A stretch of 64,000 nt of DNA from an uncultured Lachnospiraceae bacterium (GTDB lineage Bacteria; Bacillota; Clostridia; Lachnospirales; Lachnospiraceae), in NCBI GenBank assembly GCA_900554415.1, contig USGU01000002.1:1-64000 (forward strand). The letters run 5' to 3'. Numbering within the stretch: the stretch's first letter is position 1; each line of letters begins with the position of its first letter. Made by a program: the position numbers and the translations under genes. Below, piece after piece: positions 48,640 to 57,098 of this stretch. The notes under the pieces are model-generated. The model saw only the letters and a program-made list of their open reading frames with translations. It ran no database searches and was not told the origin of the DNA.

Positions 48640-50010
48640 CTATTGAGCTCTTTTATTTGGACGCAGTTGTTTTCTTCCTTTTATATCCAGCAGTTTTACG
48701 TTTTCCAGCACTTGCAATTCTAGAGTATGCAACGTGCGGCTGTTCTCCTGTCGTTGTTCTTCCAGTATATTCTGTGTCTTTCTATATTCTGCATTTATCT
48801 GTACAATCTGTTTCTGAAGGCTCTCTATTTGTTTTTGCAGTTCTTCCATTTCTTTGAGTAATTCTTTTCTATCTGCCTGCAGATTCTGACACTCTTTCAG
48901 TAATTCTGCTCTGGTGTTCAGCAAATTCTGACGTTCTATTTCCCTGTGTACGATCTGCTGCTCCAATTCTTTCTGACGGTTTTCCAGACTATTCAGGCGC
49001 CCCTGCACCCCATGATCTACATAAAAATGCCCCAGATTCCACGCATAGATATCCTGGACTTTCGTGTGATACTCCTCTTCCAGAGCCTGAACCGCTTCTT
49101 CTCCATATGCTTCCAGTATCTCTTCGAATTTTTCAATTCCAAGCACACGGATATCCGGCAGTTTATCAACAGAATCCATCAACAAAAATGCTCGTTCTAT
49201 TTCCAATTCCAGATGTGTCTGTGCATCTTTATTGCGAAAATCACAGCGAAAATACTTTACCAGTTCTGCATCTGTCAACATTTTCATCATTTTTCTACGG
49301 ATAATCATGTGCTCGTTCATGAAACGGGCTGCCTTTAACTCATTACCACCGCTGATTTGATTCTGAGGATTACGATGACACCGGAACTGAATCAAATATT
49401 CCTGCATAACGTAAATCGGTGCTTCTCTTAAAATCCGAAACCACATATCCAAATCAGCTCCCTGGCACAACACCAGATTAAACCCGCCTATTTTCTCTAT
49501 CATCCATGCGGGTACCACTGCTGATGGATGACACAACCGGTTTCCATCTCTCAGAAAATTCCGCATCCACTCCCCGGAAGTCGCAAAGCTGGTGCTAAAA
49601 CGCGCTGCCGTATCCGGAAAATCTTCTGCTGCCGGTTCTCCGTTTTCATCAATTATCTCTGCATAAGTAAAGCATGCCCCACACTCCGGGTGTTCTTCCA
49701 GATATTCCATCTGGCGCTCCAGCTTCGTCGGATACCACAAATCATCACTGTCTGCCATGGCAAGATAATCGCCCTTCATCCGGCTGATTCCGAAATTTGC
49801 CGCCCTGCAGTAAAATTTATTTTCTTCACACAAAAATAAGCGGATTCTTTCATCTTTATAGGACTTTAAAATTTCTTTTGCCTCTTCACTTGTAGAACCA
49901 TCGTCTACAATCAGCAATTCAAAATCGGTATAAGTCTGTGCCAGAATACTGTCTATCGTCTCCCTAATCAAATTTTCTCTATTATAAGTGCATAACAAAA
50001 TACTAACCAT
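48640..50010 (-). CDS. family 2 glycosyltransferase with C-terminal coiled coil
   Basis: This 456-residue protein has a GT-A domain in the first 230 residues (SILLCTYNRENLIRETIDSI, LLIVDDGSTSEE, AMADSDDLWYPTKLE) and a helical middle. A long charged heptad-repeat coiled coil follows, roughly residues 345-435 (LLKEMEELQKQIESLQKQI), and ends in a basic tail. The coiled coil is not needed for catalysis and may hold enzymes of the polysaccharide pathway together or measure chain length, as seen in some O-antigen chain terminators; this is inference. GGAGAAA precedes the ATG. It is the first gene of a two-gene unit with the double GT2. Confidence 0.85.
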   Translation of the reverse strand: MVSILLCTYNRENLIRETIDSILAQTYTDFELLIVDDGSTSEEAKEILKSYKDERIRLFLCEENKFYCRAANFGISRMKGDYLAMADSDDLWYPTKLERQMEYLEEHPECGACFTYAEIIDENGEPAAEDFPDTAARFSTSFATSGEWMRNFLRDGNRLCHPSAVVPAWMIEKIGGFNLVLCQGADLDMWFRILREAPIYVMQEYLIQFRCHRNPQNQISGGNELKAARFMNEHMIIRRKMMKMLTDAELVKYFRCDFRNKDAQTHLELEIERAFLLMDSVDKLPDIRVLGIEKFEEILEAYGEEAVQALEEEYHTKVQDIYAWNLGHFYVDHGVQGRLNSLENRQKELEQQIVHREIERQNLLNTRAELLKECQNLQADRKELLKEMEELQKQIESLQKQIVQINAEYRKTQNILEEQRQENSRTLHTLELQVLENVKLLDIKGRKQLRPNKRAQ

Positions 50011-50194
50011 TTATTTTTCTCCGTTCAGTCAATCAGAAACACCTGAAAATATCTTACTCTTCATGGTAACATGTCCGTTTCTTTTCTTCAAATAGAAATC
50101 GTCTATATATACGAAATATATTACAATTTTCAATAAGATTCAGCTATTTATCACAATTAATTCAGGATAAATTTCTATTTTCTACTTGCCCATT

Positions 50195-50219
50195 TTGACA
50201 AGCTTATGTATACTATAAT
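50195..50219 (+). promoter_or_regulatory. candidate promoter of the small unknown gene
   Basis: Perfect TTGACA (50195-50200) and TATAAT (50214-50219) boxes are present, but the spacer is only 13 bp, so the real -35 may be different. The region 50011-50190 is AT-rich, and I see no gene in it. Confidence 0.4.
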
Positions 50220-50249
50220 CAGGTTTTCGTAAAAAAGGAGGATTTTGCG

Positions 50250-50540
50250 ATGAAAGTATACGATACAATCTACAATATGGAATTAGATATCGAAGATTTT
50301 GAGCTTTTCCGTTATATGCAGGAAGGTCGTCAGGTTGACCTTGAGCTCGGAAAAGAAGTATGGGATGCTGACGGATACATCTGCTGGGATACAGAGCATT
50401 GGACAGCTATCGACAGAAGAAGATTTATTCGTACCTACACACACAACGGTGTATATATGAAAGAATCTACCGGACATAACGAGTACGATCTTATGAACGA
50501 TTTCCATCCAGAAAAGGCAATCAGAATTACTCTGAGCTAG
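50250..50540 (+). CDS. small conserved-looking protein, unknown function
   Basis: This 96-residue acidic, soluble protein starts MKVYDTIYNMELDIEDFELF and ends MNDFHPEKAIRITLS. It is rich in Asp, Glu, Trp and Tyr (YICWDTEHWTAIDRRRFI), with no signal peptide, membrane helix or metal motif. I do not recognise a family. It is well expressed by the look of it: AAGGAGG lies 9 bp before the ATG, promoter-like boxes lie upstream, and a strong terminator lies right behind. It stands alone between the polysaccharide cluster and metG, so context gives no clue to its job. Confidence 0.75.
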   Translation: MKVYDTIYNMELDIEDFELFRYMQEGRQVDLELGKEVWDADGYICWDTEHWTAIDRRRFIRTYTHNGVYMKESTGHNEYDLMNDFHPEKAIRITLS

Positions 50541-50559
50541 TAAAACAACGTGAACCATG

Positions 50560-50587
50560 AAAAGGACCATGAATCAGGTCCTTTTTA
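50560..50587 (+). terminator. terminator of the small unknown gene
   Basis: AAAAGGACC (50560-50568) pairs with GGTCCTTTT and is followed by T5. It lies 20 bp past the stop. Confidence 0.85.
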
Positions 50588-50594
50588 TTTTGCT

Positions 50595-50625
50595 AAAAAG
50601 GGACTCTTTAAAGAGTCCCCTTTTT
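50595..50625 (-). terminator. terminator of metG
   Basis: GGGACTCTTT/AAAGAGTCCC (50600-50619) is a perfect palindrome flanked by A5 and T5, so it works on both strands. It ends the metG transcript. Confidence 0.85.
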
Positions 50626-50666
50626 CATATCAACATTTTCATGTCAATTTGAAATTCGATATGCTT

Positions 50667-52589
50667 TTAGCAGATTTCTGCTCCTGACGGCATATTCTTT
50701 TCCGGTGTCATCAGTGCAAGATTTCCGTCTGCGTCTTCCGCACACAGCAACATTCCTTCTGAAAGCACACCTGCAAGCTTTGCAGGTTTTAAGTTCACAA
50801 GAACCATAACTTTCTTGCCAACCATTTCTTCCGCAGTGTAATGTGCTTTGATTCCGGATACAATCTGTTTTACCTGACTTCCGATCCGTACCTGTGAGCA
50901 AAGAAGCTTTTTCGATTTCTTCACTTCTTCACAGGCAATGATTTCTCCTACCTGGAATTGCATTTTCATGAAGTCATCGTATTCAATCTCTGCCTTTGGC
51001 TCAATATCAATGCCGGCTTCTTCTGCTTTTTCTTCCTTTTCTTCTTTGGAAGCTACCGGTGGATGAAGTTCGGCAACTTTCTTCATCACTTCTGCCAAAT
51101 CCAGTCTCTGGAACAGAATTTCCGGTTTGTCTGTCACATGTCCATCCCCAAGCTGTGCAAGAATCTTTTCTGCTGTTTCCGGCATAAAGGAAGCAAGAAG
51201 GCGTGCACCTGTAGAAATGCTCTGAATCAGATTCCAGAGAACTGTTTCCAGACGGTCTTTCTTATCTTCTTCTTTTGCCAGTGCCCAAGGCATAGTTTCA
51301 TCAATATATTTATTGCAGCGTTTGAACAGATTGAAAATTTCGGTAATCGCATCTGCCACACGAAGTTCGTCCATCTTCTTGTCAACCAGTCCCGGAGTTG
51401 CTTCCGTTAAGGCTTTCAGTTCTCCATCAACATCTTCCACAACACCTTTGTTGGTAACGGTTCCGCCAAAGTATTTATTTGTCATAGAAACGGTACGGTT
51501 TACCAGATTCCCAAGGGTATTTGCCAAATCGGAATTCATACGTTCTACCATGAGTTCCCAGGTAATTACACCATCATTGTCAAATGGCATTTCATGAAGG
51601 ACAAAGTAACGGACTGCATCTACACCAAAGAAATCAACCAGTTCATCGGCATACAATACATTTCCCTTAGACTTACTCATCTTGCCATCTCCCTGAAGCA
51701 GCCATGGATGTCCAAATACCTGCTTTGGAAGCGGAAGATCGAGTGCCATCAGGAAGATTGGCCAGTAAATGGTATGGAAGCGGATGATATCCTTTCCAAT
51801 CAGATGAAGGTCGGCAGGCCAGTTCTTGTTGAACAGTTCACTGCTGTTTCCATCACAGTCATAACCGATTCCGGTAATATAGTTTGAAAGTGCATCCAGC
51901 CACACATAAGTTACATGCTTCGGGTCAAAGTCAACCGGGATTCCCCATGTGAAAGAAGTTCTTGATACACAAAGGTCCTGAAGTCCCGGAAGCAGGAAGT
52001 TATTCATCATCTCATTCTTTCTGGCTACCGGCTGGATAAATTCCGGATGGGTATTAATATGTTCAATCAGTCTGTCTGCATATTTACTCATTTTGAAGAA
52101 ATATGCTTCTTCCTTTGCAGGCTGTACCGGGCGTCCACAGTCCGGGCATTTTCCATCTACAAGCTGGGATTCTGTAAAGAAAGACTCACACGGTGTACAG
52201 TAAAGTCCTTCATAATATCCTTTGTAAATGTCGCCCTGATCATATAATTTCTTAAAAATCTTCTGAATCTGTTTCTCATGGTAATCATCCGTAGTACGGA
52301 TGAATTTATCATAAGAGGTATTCATCAAATCCCAGATTCGCTTAATCTCCGCAGACACATTATCTACAAATTCCTTTGGAGTAATGCCGGCTTCCTGCGC
52401 TTTCAATTCAATCTTCTGTCCATGTTCGTCTGTTCCGGTCTGGAAAAACACATCATATCCCTGACTTCTCTTATAACGGGCAATTGCATCTGCCAGAACA
52501 ATCTCATAAGTATTTCCAATATGAGGTTTTCCTGAAGTATACGCAATCGCTGTTGTAATATAATATTTTGGTTTCTTACAATCACACAT
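50667..52589 (-). CDS. metG: methionyl-tRNA synthetase
   Basis: This 640-residue enzyme charges tRNA-Met. The class I marks are clear: the HIGH-type YTSGKPHIGNTYEIV, the KMSKSKGN loop, and zinc cysteines in YCTPCESFF and GKCPDCGRP. A C-terminal tRNA-binding OB domain (last 105 residues, DFMKMQFQVGEIIACEEV) is fused, as in the longer form. The true start is at 52589 (MCDCKKPKYYITTAIAY): GGGAGG lies about 11 bp upstream, and the 45 residues before it fall in the leader. The leader holds a T-box-like module and a GC-rich hairpin insert, so uncharged tRNA-Met probably raises expression. Confidence 0.95.
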   Translation of the reverse strand: MCDCKKPKYYITTAIAYTSGKPHIGNTYEIVLADAIARYKRSQGYDVFFQTGTDEHGQKIELKAQEAGITPKEFVDNVSAEIKRIWDLMNTSYDKFIRTTDDYHEKQIQKIFKKLYDQGDIYKGYYEGLYCTPCESFFTESQLVDGKCPDCGRPVQPAKEEAYFFKMSKYADRLIEHINTHPEFIQPVARKNEMMNNFLLPGLQDLCVSRTSFTWGIPVDFDPKHVTYVWLDALSNYITGIGYDCDGNSSELFNKNWPADLHLIGKDIIRFHTIYWPIFLMALDLPLPKQVFGHPWLLQGDGKMSKSKGNVLYADELVDFFGVDAVRYFVLHEMPFDNDGVITWELMVERMNSDLANTLGNLVNRTVSMTNKYFGGTVTNKGVVEDVDGELKALTEATPGLVDKKMDELRVADAITEIFNLFKRCNKYIDETMPWALAKEEDKKDRLETVLWNLIQSISTGARLLASFMPETAEKILAQLGDGHVTDKPEILFQRLDLAEVMKKVAELHPPVASKEEKEEKAEEAGIDIEPKAEIEYDDFMKMQFQVGEIIACEEVKKSKKLLCSQVRIGSQVKQIVSGIKAHYTAEEMVGKKVMVLVNLKPAKLAGVLSEGMLLCAEDADGNLALMTPEKNMPSGAEIC

Positions 52590-52616
52590 CTCTTTCTTTT
52601 CCTCCCTAAACACTAT

Positions 52617-52748
52617 GAGAAACACGCTTTGCGAGTTTCTCAAGTTATCGCAACATCTACACTTCGTTCCGGTCGTTGCCGAACAAGCGTCACTGGCGCT
52701 TGGCAACGCCAAATTCTCGTGCAAGCACAGACGGCTCGTTGCTTCGCG
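52617..52748. repeat. GC-rich hairpin insert in the metG leader
   Basis: About 130 bp of much higher GC than its surroundings lies between the T-box terminator and the metG ribosome site. It holds a hairpin GAGAAAC/GTTTCTC with CGC/GCG inside (52617-52641) and a second one GTTGCC-AAGCG/CGCTT-GGCAAC (52675-52707). It looks like an inserted palindromic repeat of the REP kind; no second copy is visible in this window. Confidence 0.45.
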
Positions 52749-52749
52749 T

Positions 52750-52830
52750 AAAATATAAAACGCCTTCTTGGCAGTTATGCCAAGAAGACGATATTATCGT
52801 GTTACCACTTCTCTTCCATCCTGCATTCTC
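52750..52830 (-). promoter_or_regulatory. T-box-like antiterminator and terminator of metG
   Basis: On the minus strand GAAG and ACG pair with CGT and CTTC around a bulge UGGUAAC (52784-52811), which is the T-box antiterminator shape; the canonical bulge is UGGNACC. UGGU would pair with ACCA of tRNA-Met. The competing terminator CTTCTTGGC/GCCAAGAAG (52764-52787) shares bases with the antiterminator and runs into a T-rich tail (52750-52760). A Stem I with specifier loop is not seen: only about 45 nt separate the -10 box from the antiterminator. Confidence 0.6.
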
Positions 52831-52847
52831 TTATTCATATATGTGGA

Positions 52848-52877
52848 ATCGTATCACATTTATCCTACTCTTGTCAA
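52848..52877 (-). promoter_or_regulatory. promoter of metG leader
   Basis: On the minus strand a perfect TTGACA (52872-52877) and TACGAT (52848-52853) are 18 bp apart. If this is the promoter, the T-box leader is unusually short. Confidence 0.5.
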
Positions 52878-52916
52878 GAAACCCGGCAGTTTCTTCTTAA
52901 TTCTTCTTAATTCTTC

Positions 52917-53426
52917 TTAATGACTAACCAAATATCCACGCTTATTCAGTTCTTTTCCTATCAAATCCAGTACTTCCTCTGAATCTGCTTCCACAGTGTG
53001 ATAATGATAATTTGATGTAATATTTTTCAATGGGCTGGACTTCCCACTGCGTATTTCTTCTATAAAGTCCTGCACCTGTTTTCTGGAATGAATCCCAAGA
53101 TCTGCTTTCATCCTGCCATACACCTTATGATTCACCTGCACATCCAGCACTTTGCCACCCAAATCCACAATCAGATTCAGTTCATCCGCAATTTCCTCAT
53201 CTGTATGGCTTACCTTGAATATTCTTGTCACCGCACCTTTCTGTCCAAGTAAATATCCACGGTGCGTAGACAAAACTTCATATCCTGCTGCACGTATCAG
53301 CGCAATATCCTGCACAATCACCTGACGGCTGACCGCAAACTGTTTTGCAAGTGCAGTTCCCGACACTGGTTTCTCACTATTCTGAATGATTTCTATCATG
53401 ACATCCCGTCGCTCTTGTCCAGTCAT
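52917..53426 (-). CDS. niaR: NiaR-type nicotinate-responsive repressor
   Basis: This 169-residue protein has an HTH_11 winged helix (about 5-60, VSGTALAKQFAVSRQVIVQDIALI is split as VSGTALAKQFAVS and RQVIVQDIALI) and a 3H domain named for its histidines (IFKVSHTDEE, QVNHKVYGRM, YHYHTVEA). NiaR (YrxA) represses NAD precursor uptake and synthesis genes when nicotinic acid is present. No such target is next to it in this window. It is divergent from the DUF885 lipoprotein; a TATAAT -10 box lies at 53462-53467 on the minus strand. Confidence 0.88.
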   Translation of the reverse strand: MTGQERRDVMIEIIQNSEKPVSGTALAKQFAVSRQVIVQDIALIRAAGYEVLSTHRGYLLGQKGAVTRIFKVSHTDEEIADELNLIVDLGGKVLDVQVNHKVYGRMKADLGIHSRKQVQDFIEEIRSGKSSPLKNITSNYHYHTVEADSEEVLDLIGKELNKRGYLVSH

Positions 53427-53520
53427 ATTTCTCCCACCTCAACTTCTGCGTGTTAATATTCATTATAGCATTTTTTCCCATGTTTTCACATATATTTTCA
53501 AAAAGACATTAGAGGTCCCT

Positions 53521-55260
53521 ATGCGCACTTCGAAACGAAGTTTTTGGATTTCCTGTTTTCTCATTCTCGCTCTCCTTCTCTCCGGATGTAATGTTGCCAA
53601 ATCATCCGCATCGGAAAATACACGTTTTGCAAAATTTACCAACGATTTATTCTGCGAAGAAGTCTCTTCCAACACTATCAATTTACACTACACGCTTCAA
53701 AATCCATCCACTTATGATTTAGAAAATGTACCTGTCACTTATGGACAGCTTTCCACGGATGACACTGCTGCCCGCACTTCTGTAGAAAATTATCAGTCTG
53801 TCCTCCACTCTTTTCAGCGCAAAAAATTATCATCCGATAATCAGCTCACCTACGATGTACTGGATTTTTATCTGGATGTCTCTGCCCTCGGTGCAAAATA
53901 TCTGTTGTATCAGGAGCCTCTTTCTCCGGTCAGCGGCACCCATGCCCAGCTCCCTGTTGTTTTGTCTGAGTATCAATTCTACTCAGCAAAGGATGTGGAC
54001 ACCTATTTAACCCTGCTTGAAGATACAACTACATATTTCCAATCCGTCATTGACTTTGAGAAGGCGAAAGCAGATGCCGGACTTTTCATGTCCGATAATC
54101 AGTTGGATGAAATCCTCTCCCAGTGCCAGGCTTTTGTAAATTTCGGCACAGACAACTATCTCTATACTACCTTTGAAGAACGGATTGAAAAATTAGATGA
54201 ACTGTCTGCGGAAGAAAAGGACGCTTATATCACGACAAATGCAAATGCCATAGAATCCGACATTTTTCCTGCCTATCAATTATTAATCTCCGAACTAAAC
54301 AGCCTGTATGGAAAAGGATTAAATGAGAAAGGTCTCTGCTATTTACCCCAGGGGAAGAAATATTATGAATATCTAATCCGTCAGTCTGCGGGGCTTACCG
54401 AATCCGTTCCTGAACTTCAGGAACTGGCAAAAAAACAGATGTTATCCGATATGCAGGCAATCGAAGAAATTACCCTTACCACAAGTGCTACGGATCAATC
54501 TGTCTTAGACCTCGCGGAACCTTCTTCTTTGCTAAATGATTTAAAAAAGAAAACAGGCTCTGCCTTCCCGGCTATCCCGGAAGTTGCCGCAGAGATTAAA
54601 TACGTTCCTGACTCCATGGAAGAATATTTAAGTCCTGCCTTCTATATGATTCCTGCCATTGATAATGCTTCGGAAAATGTCATTTACATCAACCAGGGGC
54701 AGGTCCTTACCGGTCTGAATCTCTACACCACTTTGGCTCATGAAGGTTATCCGGGACACCTCTATCAGACCGTGTACTATCATGCCAAAAAGCCAGACCC
54801 CGTCCGCAACTTGCTAGACTTTGGTGGCTATGTGGAAGGATGGGCTACTTATGCGGAAATGATGTCGTATTACATGGCACCGCTTACCAAGGCGGAAGCG
54901 ACCATTTTGCAGAAAAATAATTCCCTGATTCTGGGGCTTTATGCCTATGCCGATATGGGAATTCACTATGACGGCTGGAATTTCAATGAAATGGCACGTT
55001 TCTTCCGCAACTACGGAATCACAGATGCACAGACTCTGCAGGCCATTTACCAGCTTATCATCGGCAGTCCTGCCAATTATGTAAAATACTATCTTGGCTA
55101 TGTGAAATTCTATAACTTAAAACAGGAAATCGCCGCCAGACTTGGCGACGACTTCTCACAAAAAGCATTTCATCAGACCGTACTGGATATAGGCCCTGCT
55201 CCATTTTCCATGGTAGAAACTTATACCCGTGAACATTTACTTCCCACAGAATCCAAATAA
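53521..55260 (+). CDS. DUF885-family lipoprotein (probable zinc peptidase)
   Basis: This 579-residue protein begins with a lipoprotein signal (lipobox LSGC, Cys 23), so it sits on the outer face of the membrane. The DUF885 domain carries HEGYPGH (about residue 407), a metal-binding motif of the HExxxH type, and GYVEGWATYAEMMSYYM with the third ligand glutamate. The family is thought to contain zinc-dependent peptidases, but substrates are mostly unknown. The start is the ATG at 53521, with GAGGT just before it; the frame upstream overlaps niaR. I see no terminator between it and the convergent PfoR-like gene. Confidence 0.85.
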   Translation: MRTSKRSFWISCFLILALLLSGCNVAKSSASENTRFAKFTNDLFCEEVSSNTINLHYTLQNPSTYDLENVPVTYGQLSTDDTAARTSVENYQSVLHSFQRKKLSSDNQLTYDVLDFYLDVSALGAKYLLYQEPLSPVSGTHAQLPVVLSEYQFYSAKDVDTYLTLLEDTTTYFQSVIDFEKAKADAGLFMSDNQLDEILSQCQAFVNFGTDNYLYTTFEERIEKLDELSAEEKDAYITTNANAIESDIFPAYQLLISELNSLYGKGLNEKGLCYLPQGKKYYEYLIRQSAGLTESVPELQELAKKQMLSDMQAIEEITLTTSATDQSVLDLAEPSSLLNDLKKKTGSAFPAIPEVAAEIKYVPDSMEEYLSPAFYMIPAIDNASENVIYINQGQVLTGLNLYTTLAHEGYPGHLYQTVYYHAKKPDPVRNLLDFGGYVEGWATYAEMMSYYMAPLTKAEATILQKNNSLILGLYAYADMGIHYDGWNFNEMARFFRNYGITDAQTLQAIYQLIIGSPANYVKYYLGYVKFYNLKQEIAARLGDDFSQKAFHQTVLDIGPAPFSMVETYTREHLLPTESK

Positions 55261-55326
55261 ACGCGAAATTCGGCGAAACGCAGAATCCAGACAAATCACC
55301 AAGCTTCGAATAAATCTGCTAAATTT

Positions 55327-56379
55327 TTATAAATCCAGTTTTAAGTCATTTTCCTTAATCCATCCGTGCTTCCGCATCGGTGCTGCGAATAACACCGTAA
55401 GCACTGCCGGAAGCACAAAGCAGATGAGAACCAGCCCCAGCCAGTCCATTCCCGTGATTGCTGCTTTGGTTCCTTCTGCCATGTCATTCAGCCATCCAGT
55501 GTAAACTCCAATCTGTCCGACCAGTCCACAAGTCCCCATTCCGGAAGCTACCGCAGCCCCGTTCATTTCCATATGGAACACACAGGTTGCAAGCGGACCG
55601 GTTACAGCCGATGCCAGAATCGGTGGCAGCCAGATTTTCGGATTCTTCACAATATTTCCCATTTGCAGCATGGAAGTCCCAATGCCCTGAGCGAACAGTC
55701 CGCCCCACTTATTTTCTTTGAAACTCATTACTGCAAATCCTACCATCTGGGCACAGCACCCTGCAACCGCAGCTCCCCCGGCAAGTCCGGTAAGGGAAAG
55801 TGCCGCACAGATTGCCGCACTGCTGATTGGAAGTGTAAGGGCGATTCCCATGATTACGGAAATCAGAATTCCCATGAAAAATGGCTGTAATTCCGTTGCC
55901 CACATAATGGCAAGTCCTACACTGCTGGCTGCTTTTCCAATTGCCGGGGCACATACATCCGCAAGCAATACCCCCACCGCAATGGTCACAAATGGGGTAA
56001 CGATAATATCAATTTTCGTCTCTTTGGAAACCAGTTTCCCACACTCTGCTGCCACAATCGCAACAATCAGTACTGCCAGCGGTCCTCCCGCTCCTCCAAG
56101 CTCATTTGCCGCCATTCCTACGGAAACCAACGAAAACAGAACCAGTGGAGGGCATTGCAGTGAAAATCCGATTGCGACCGCCATAGCCGCTCCCGTTGCT
56201 CCTTTCGCATAACCGCCGACCAGAACCAAGGCTTCTATCCCCAGCTGCTCTCCCAACGTACTGATGATTGTCCCAATCAGCAGTGACGCAAACAAGCCCT
56301 GCGCCATGGCTCCCAGACAATCGATCCCATATCTCTTCGCTGAAAAAATTACATTTTTTCTTTTCAAAAACTCTTTCAT
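55327..56379 (-). CDS. PTS EIIC-like membrane protein (PfoR type)
   Basis: This protein of about 350 residues has ten or so membrane segments with strings of Gly and Ala (VLVGGYAKGATGAAMAVAIG, LGGAGGPLAVLIVAIVAAECG, LTGLAGGAAVAGCCAQMVGF). It fits the PTS_EIIC_2 family that includes PfoR, once described as a regulator of perfringolysin in Clostridium perfringens. No EIIA or EIIB domain is near, so sugar transport by phosphotransfer is doubtful. The start at 56379 has AGGGG close by; two further ATGs upstream are possible. Function is open. Confidence 0.75.
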   Translation of the reverse strand: MKEFLKRKNVIFSAKRYGIDCLGAMAQGLFASLLIGTIISTLGEQLGIEALVLVGGYAKGATGAAMAVAIGFSLQCPPLVLFSLVSVGMAANELGGAGGPLAVLIVAIVAAECGKLVSKETKIDIIVTPFVTIAVGVLLADVCAPAIGKAASSVGLAIMWATELQPFFMGILISVIMGIALTLPISSAAICAALSLTGLAGGAAVAGCCAQMVGFAVMSFKENKWGGLFAQGIGTSMLQMGNIVKNPKIWLPPILASAVTGPLATCVFHMEMNGAAVASGMGTCGLVGQIGVYTGWLNDMAEGTKAAITGMDWLGLVLICFVLPAVLTVLFAAPMRKHGWIKENDLKLDL

Positions 56380-56487
56380 TTTCCCCTGTCTCTCTTTCTG
56401 TATTCTCATATGTATTTTCATCTGTCTTGTCATATGAGTTTACAGACTATTATCCACATTTTTTCCGATTCGTCAACCTTAAATTTT

Positions 56488-57018
56488 CTAGCCCATCATC
56501 CCCGCCAGAATCACACTGGCAATCAGTCCTCCCAGAGTGGCAAGTAATGCCCCTGCCAGTGTATATCTGGTTTTCTTCACTTTGGCAGTCATAAAATACA
56601 CAGACATGGTATAGAAAATCGTTTCCGTACAGGACATCGAAATCGATGCAATCCGCCCAAGATAGGAGTCTGTCCCAAATTCCTTATATACATCCAGTAA
56701 CAGTCCTGTTGCCGCAGAGGACGAGAACATTTTCACTAAGGTAAGCGGTACAAGTTCTCCAGGAAATCCAATATTTTCACTAAATCTCCCAAGAAACGCT
56801 CCCAACCACTCCAGGAAACCTGACGCACGCAAAATTCCCACACCTACCATCAGTCCGATCAAGGTCGGCATAATCTGAATCACAGTTTTAAATCCACTTT
56901 CTGCCCCCTCAATAAAGGTATGGTAAACCTCCACCTCCATGCTGATTCCATACACCACAATACCAAGCAGCAGACATGGCACAATAAACTCCGATAAATA
57001 CAGAAAAATTTTCATCAA
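56488..57018 (-). CDS. spmB: spore maturation protein B
   Basis: This 176-residue membrane protein matches SpmB, a nucleoside-recognition (Gate) domain protein: PTLIGLMVGVGILRASGFLEWLGAFLG is visible in parts (PTLIGLMVGVGILRASG, FLEWLGAFLG), with LVKMFSSSAATGLLLDVYKEFG and SCTETIFYTMSVYFM. SpmA and SpmB are needed for full dehydration of the spore core. It lies 80 bp after spmA. The first of two adjacent ATGs is taken, with GGTGGAG about 8 bp upstream. Confidence 0.92.
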   Translation of the reverse strand: MMKIFLYLSEFIVPCLLLGIVVYGISMEVEVYHTFIEGAESGFKTVIQIMPTLIGLMVGVGILRASGFLEWLGAFLGRFSENIGFPGELVPLTLVKMFSSSAATGLLLDVYKEFGTDSYLGRIASISMSCTETIFYTMSVYFMTAKVKKTRYTLAGALLATLGGLIASVILAGMMG

Positions 57019-57098
57019 AAAAACTCCACCAAATCACTCTTTACAAGTGTATTCAGCGAAGTTTTCCTCCATGCCATCATCCATCATGACCTTTTTCA

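Noticed and set aside
52895..52920. Three copies of TTCTTCTTAA-type units next to the niaR stop
   Set aside because: It is a very short tandem repeat without other support; it could be slippage and shows no regulatory pattern.
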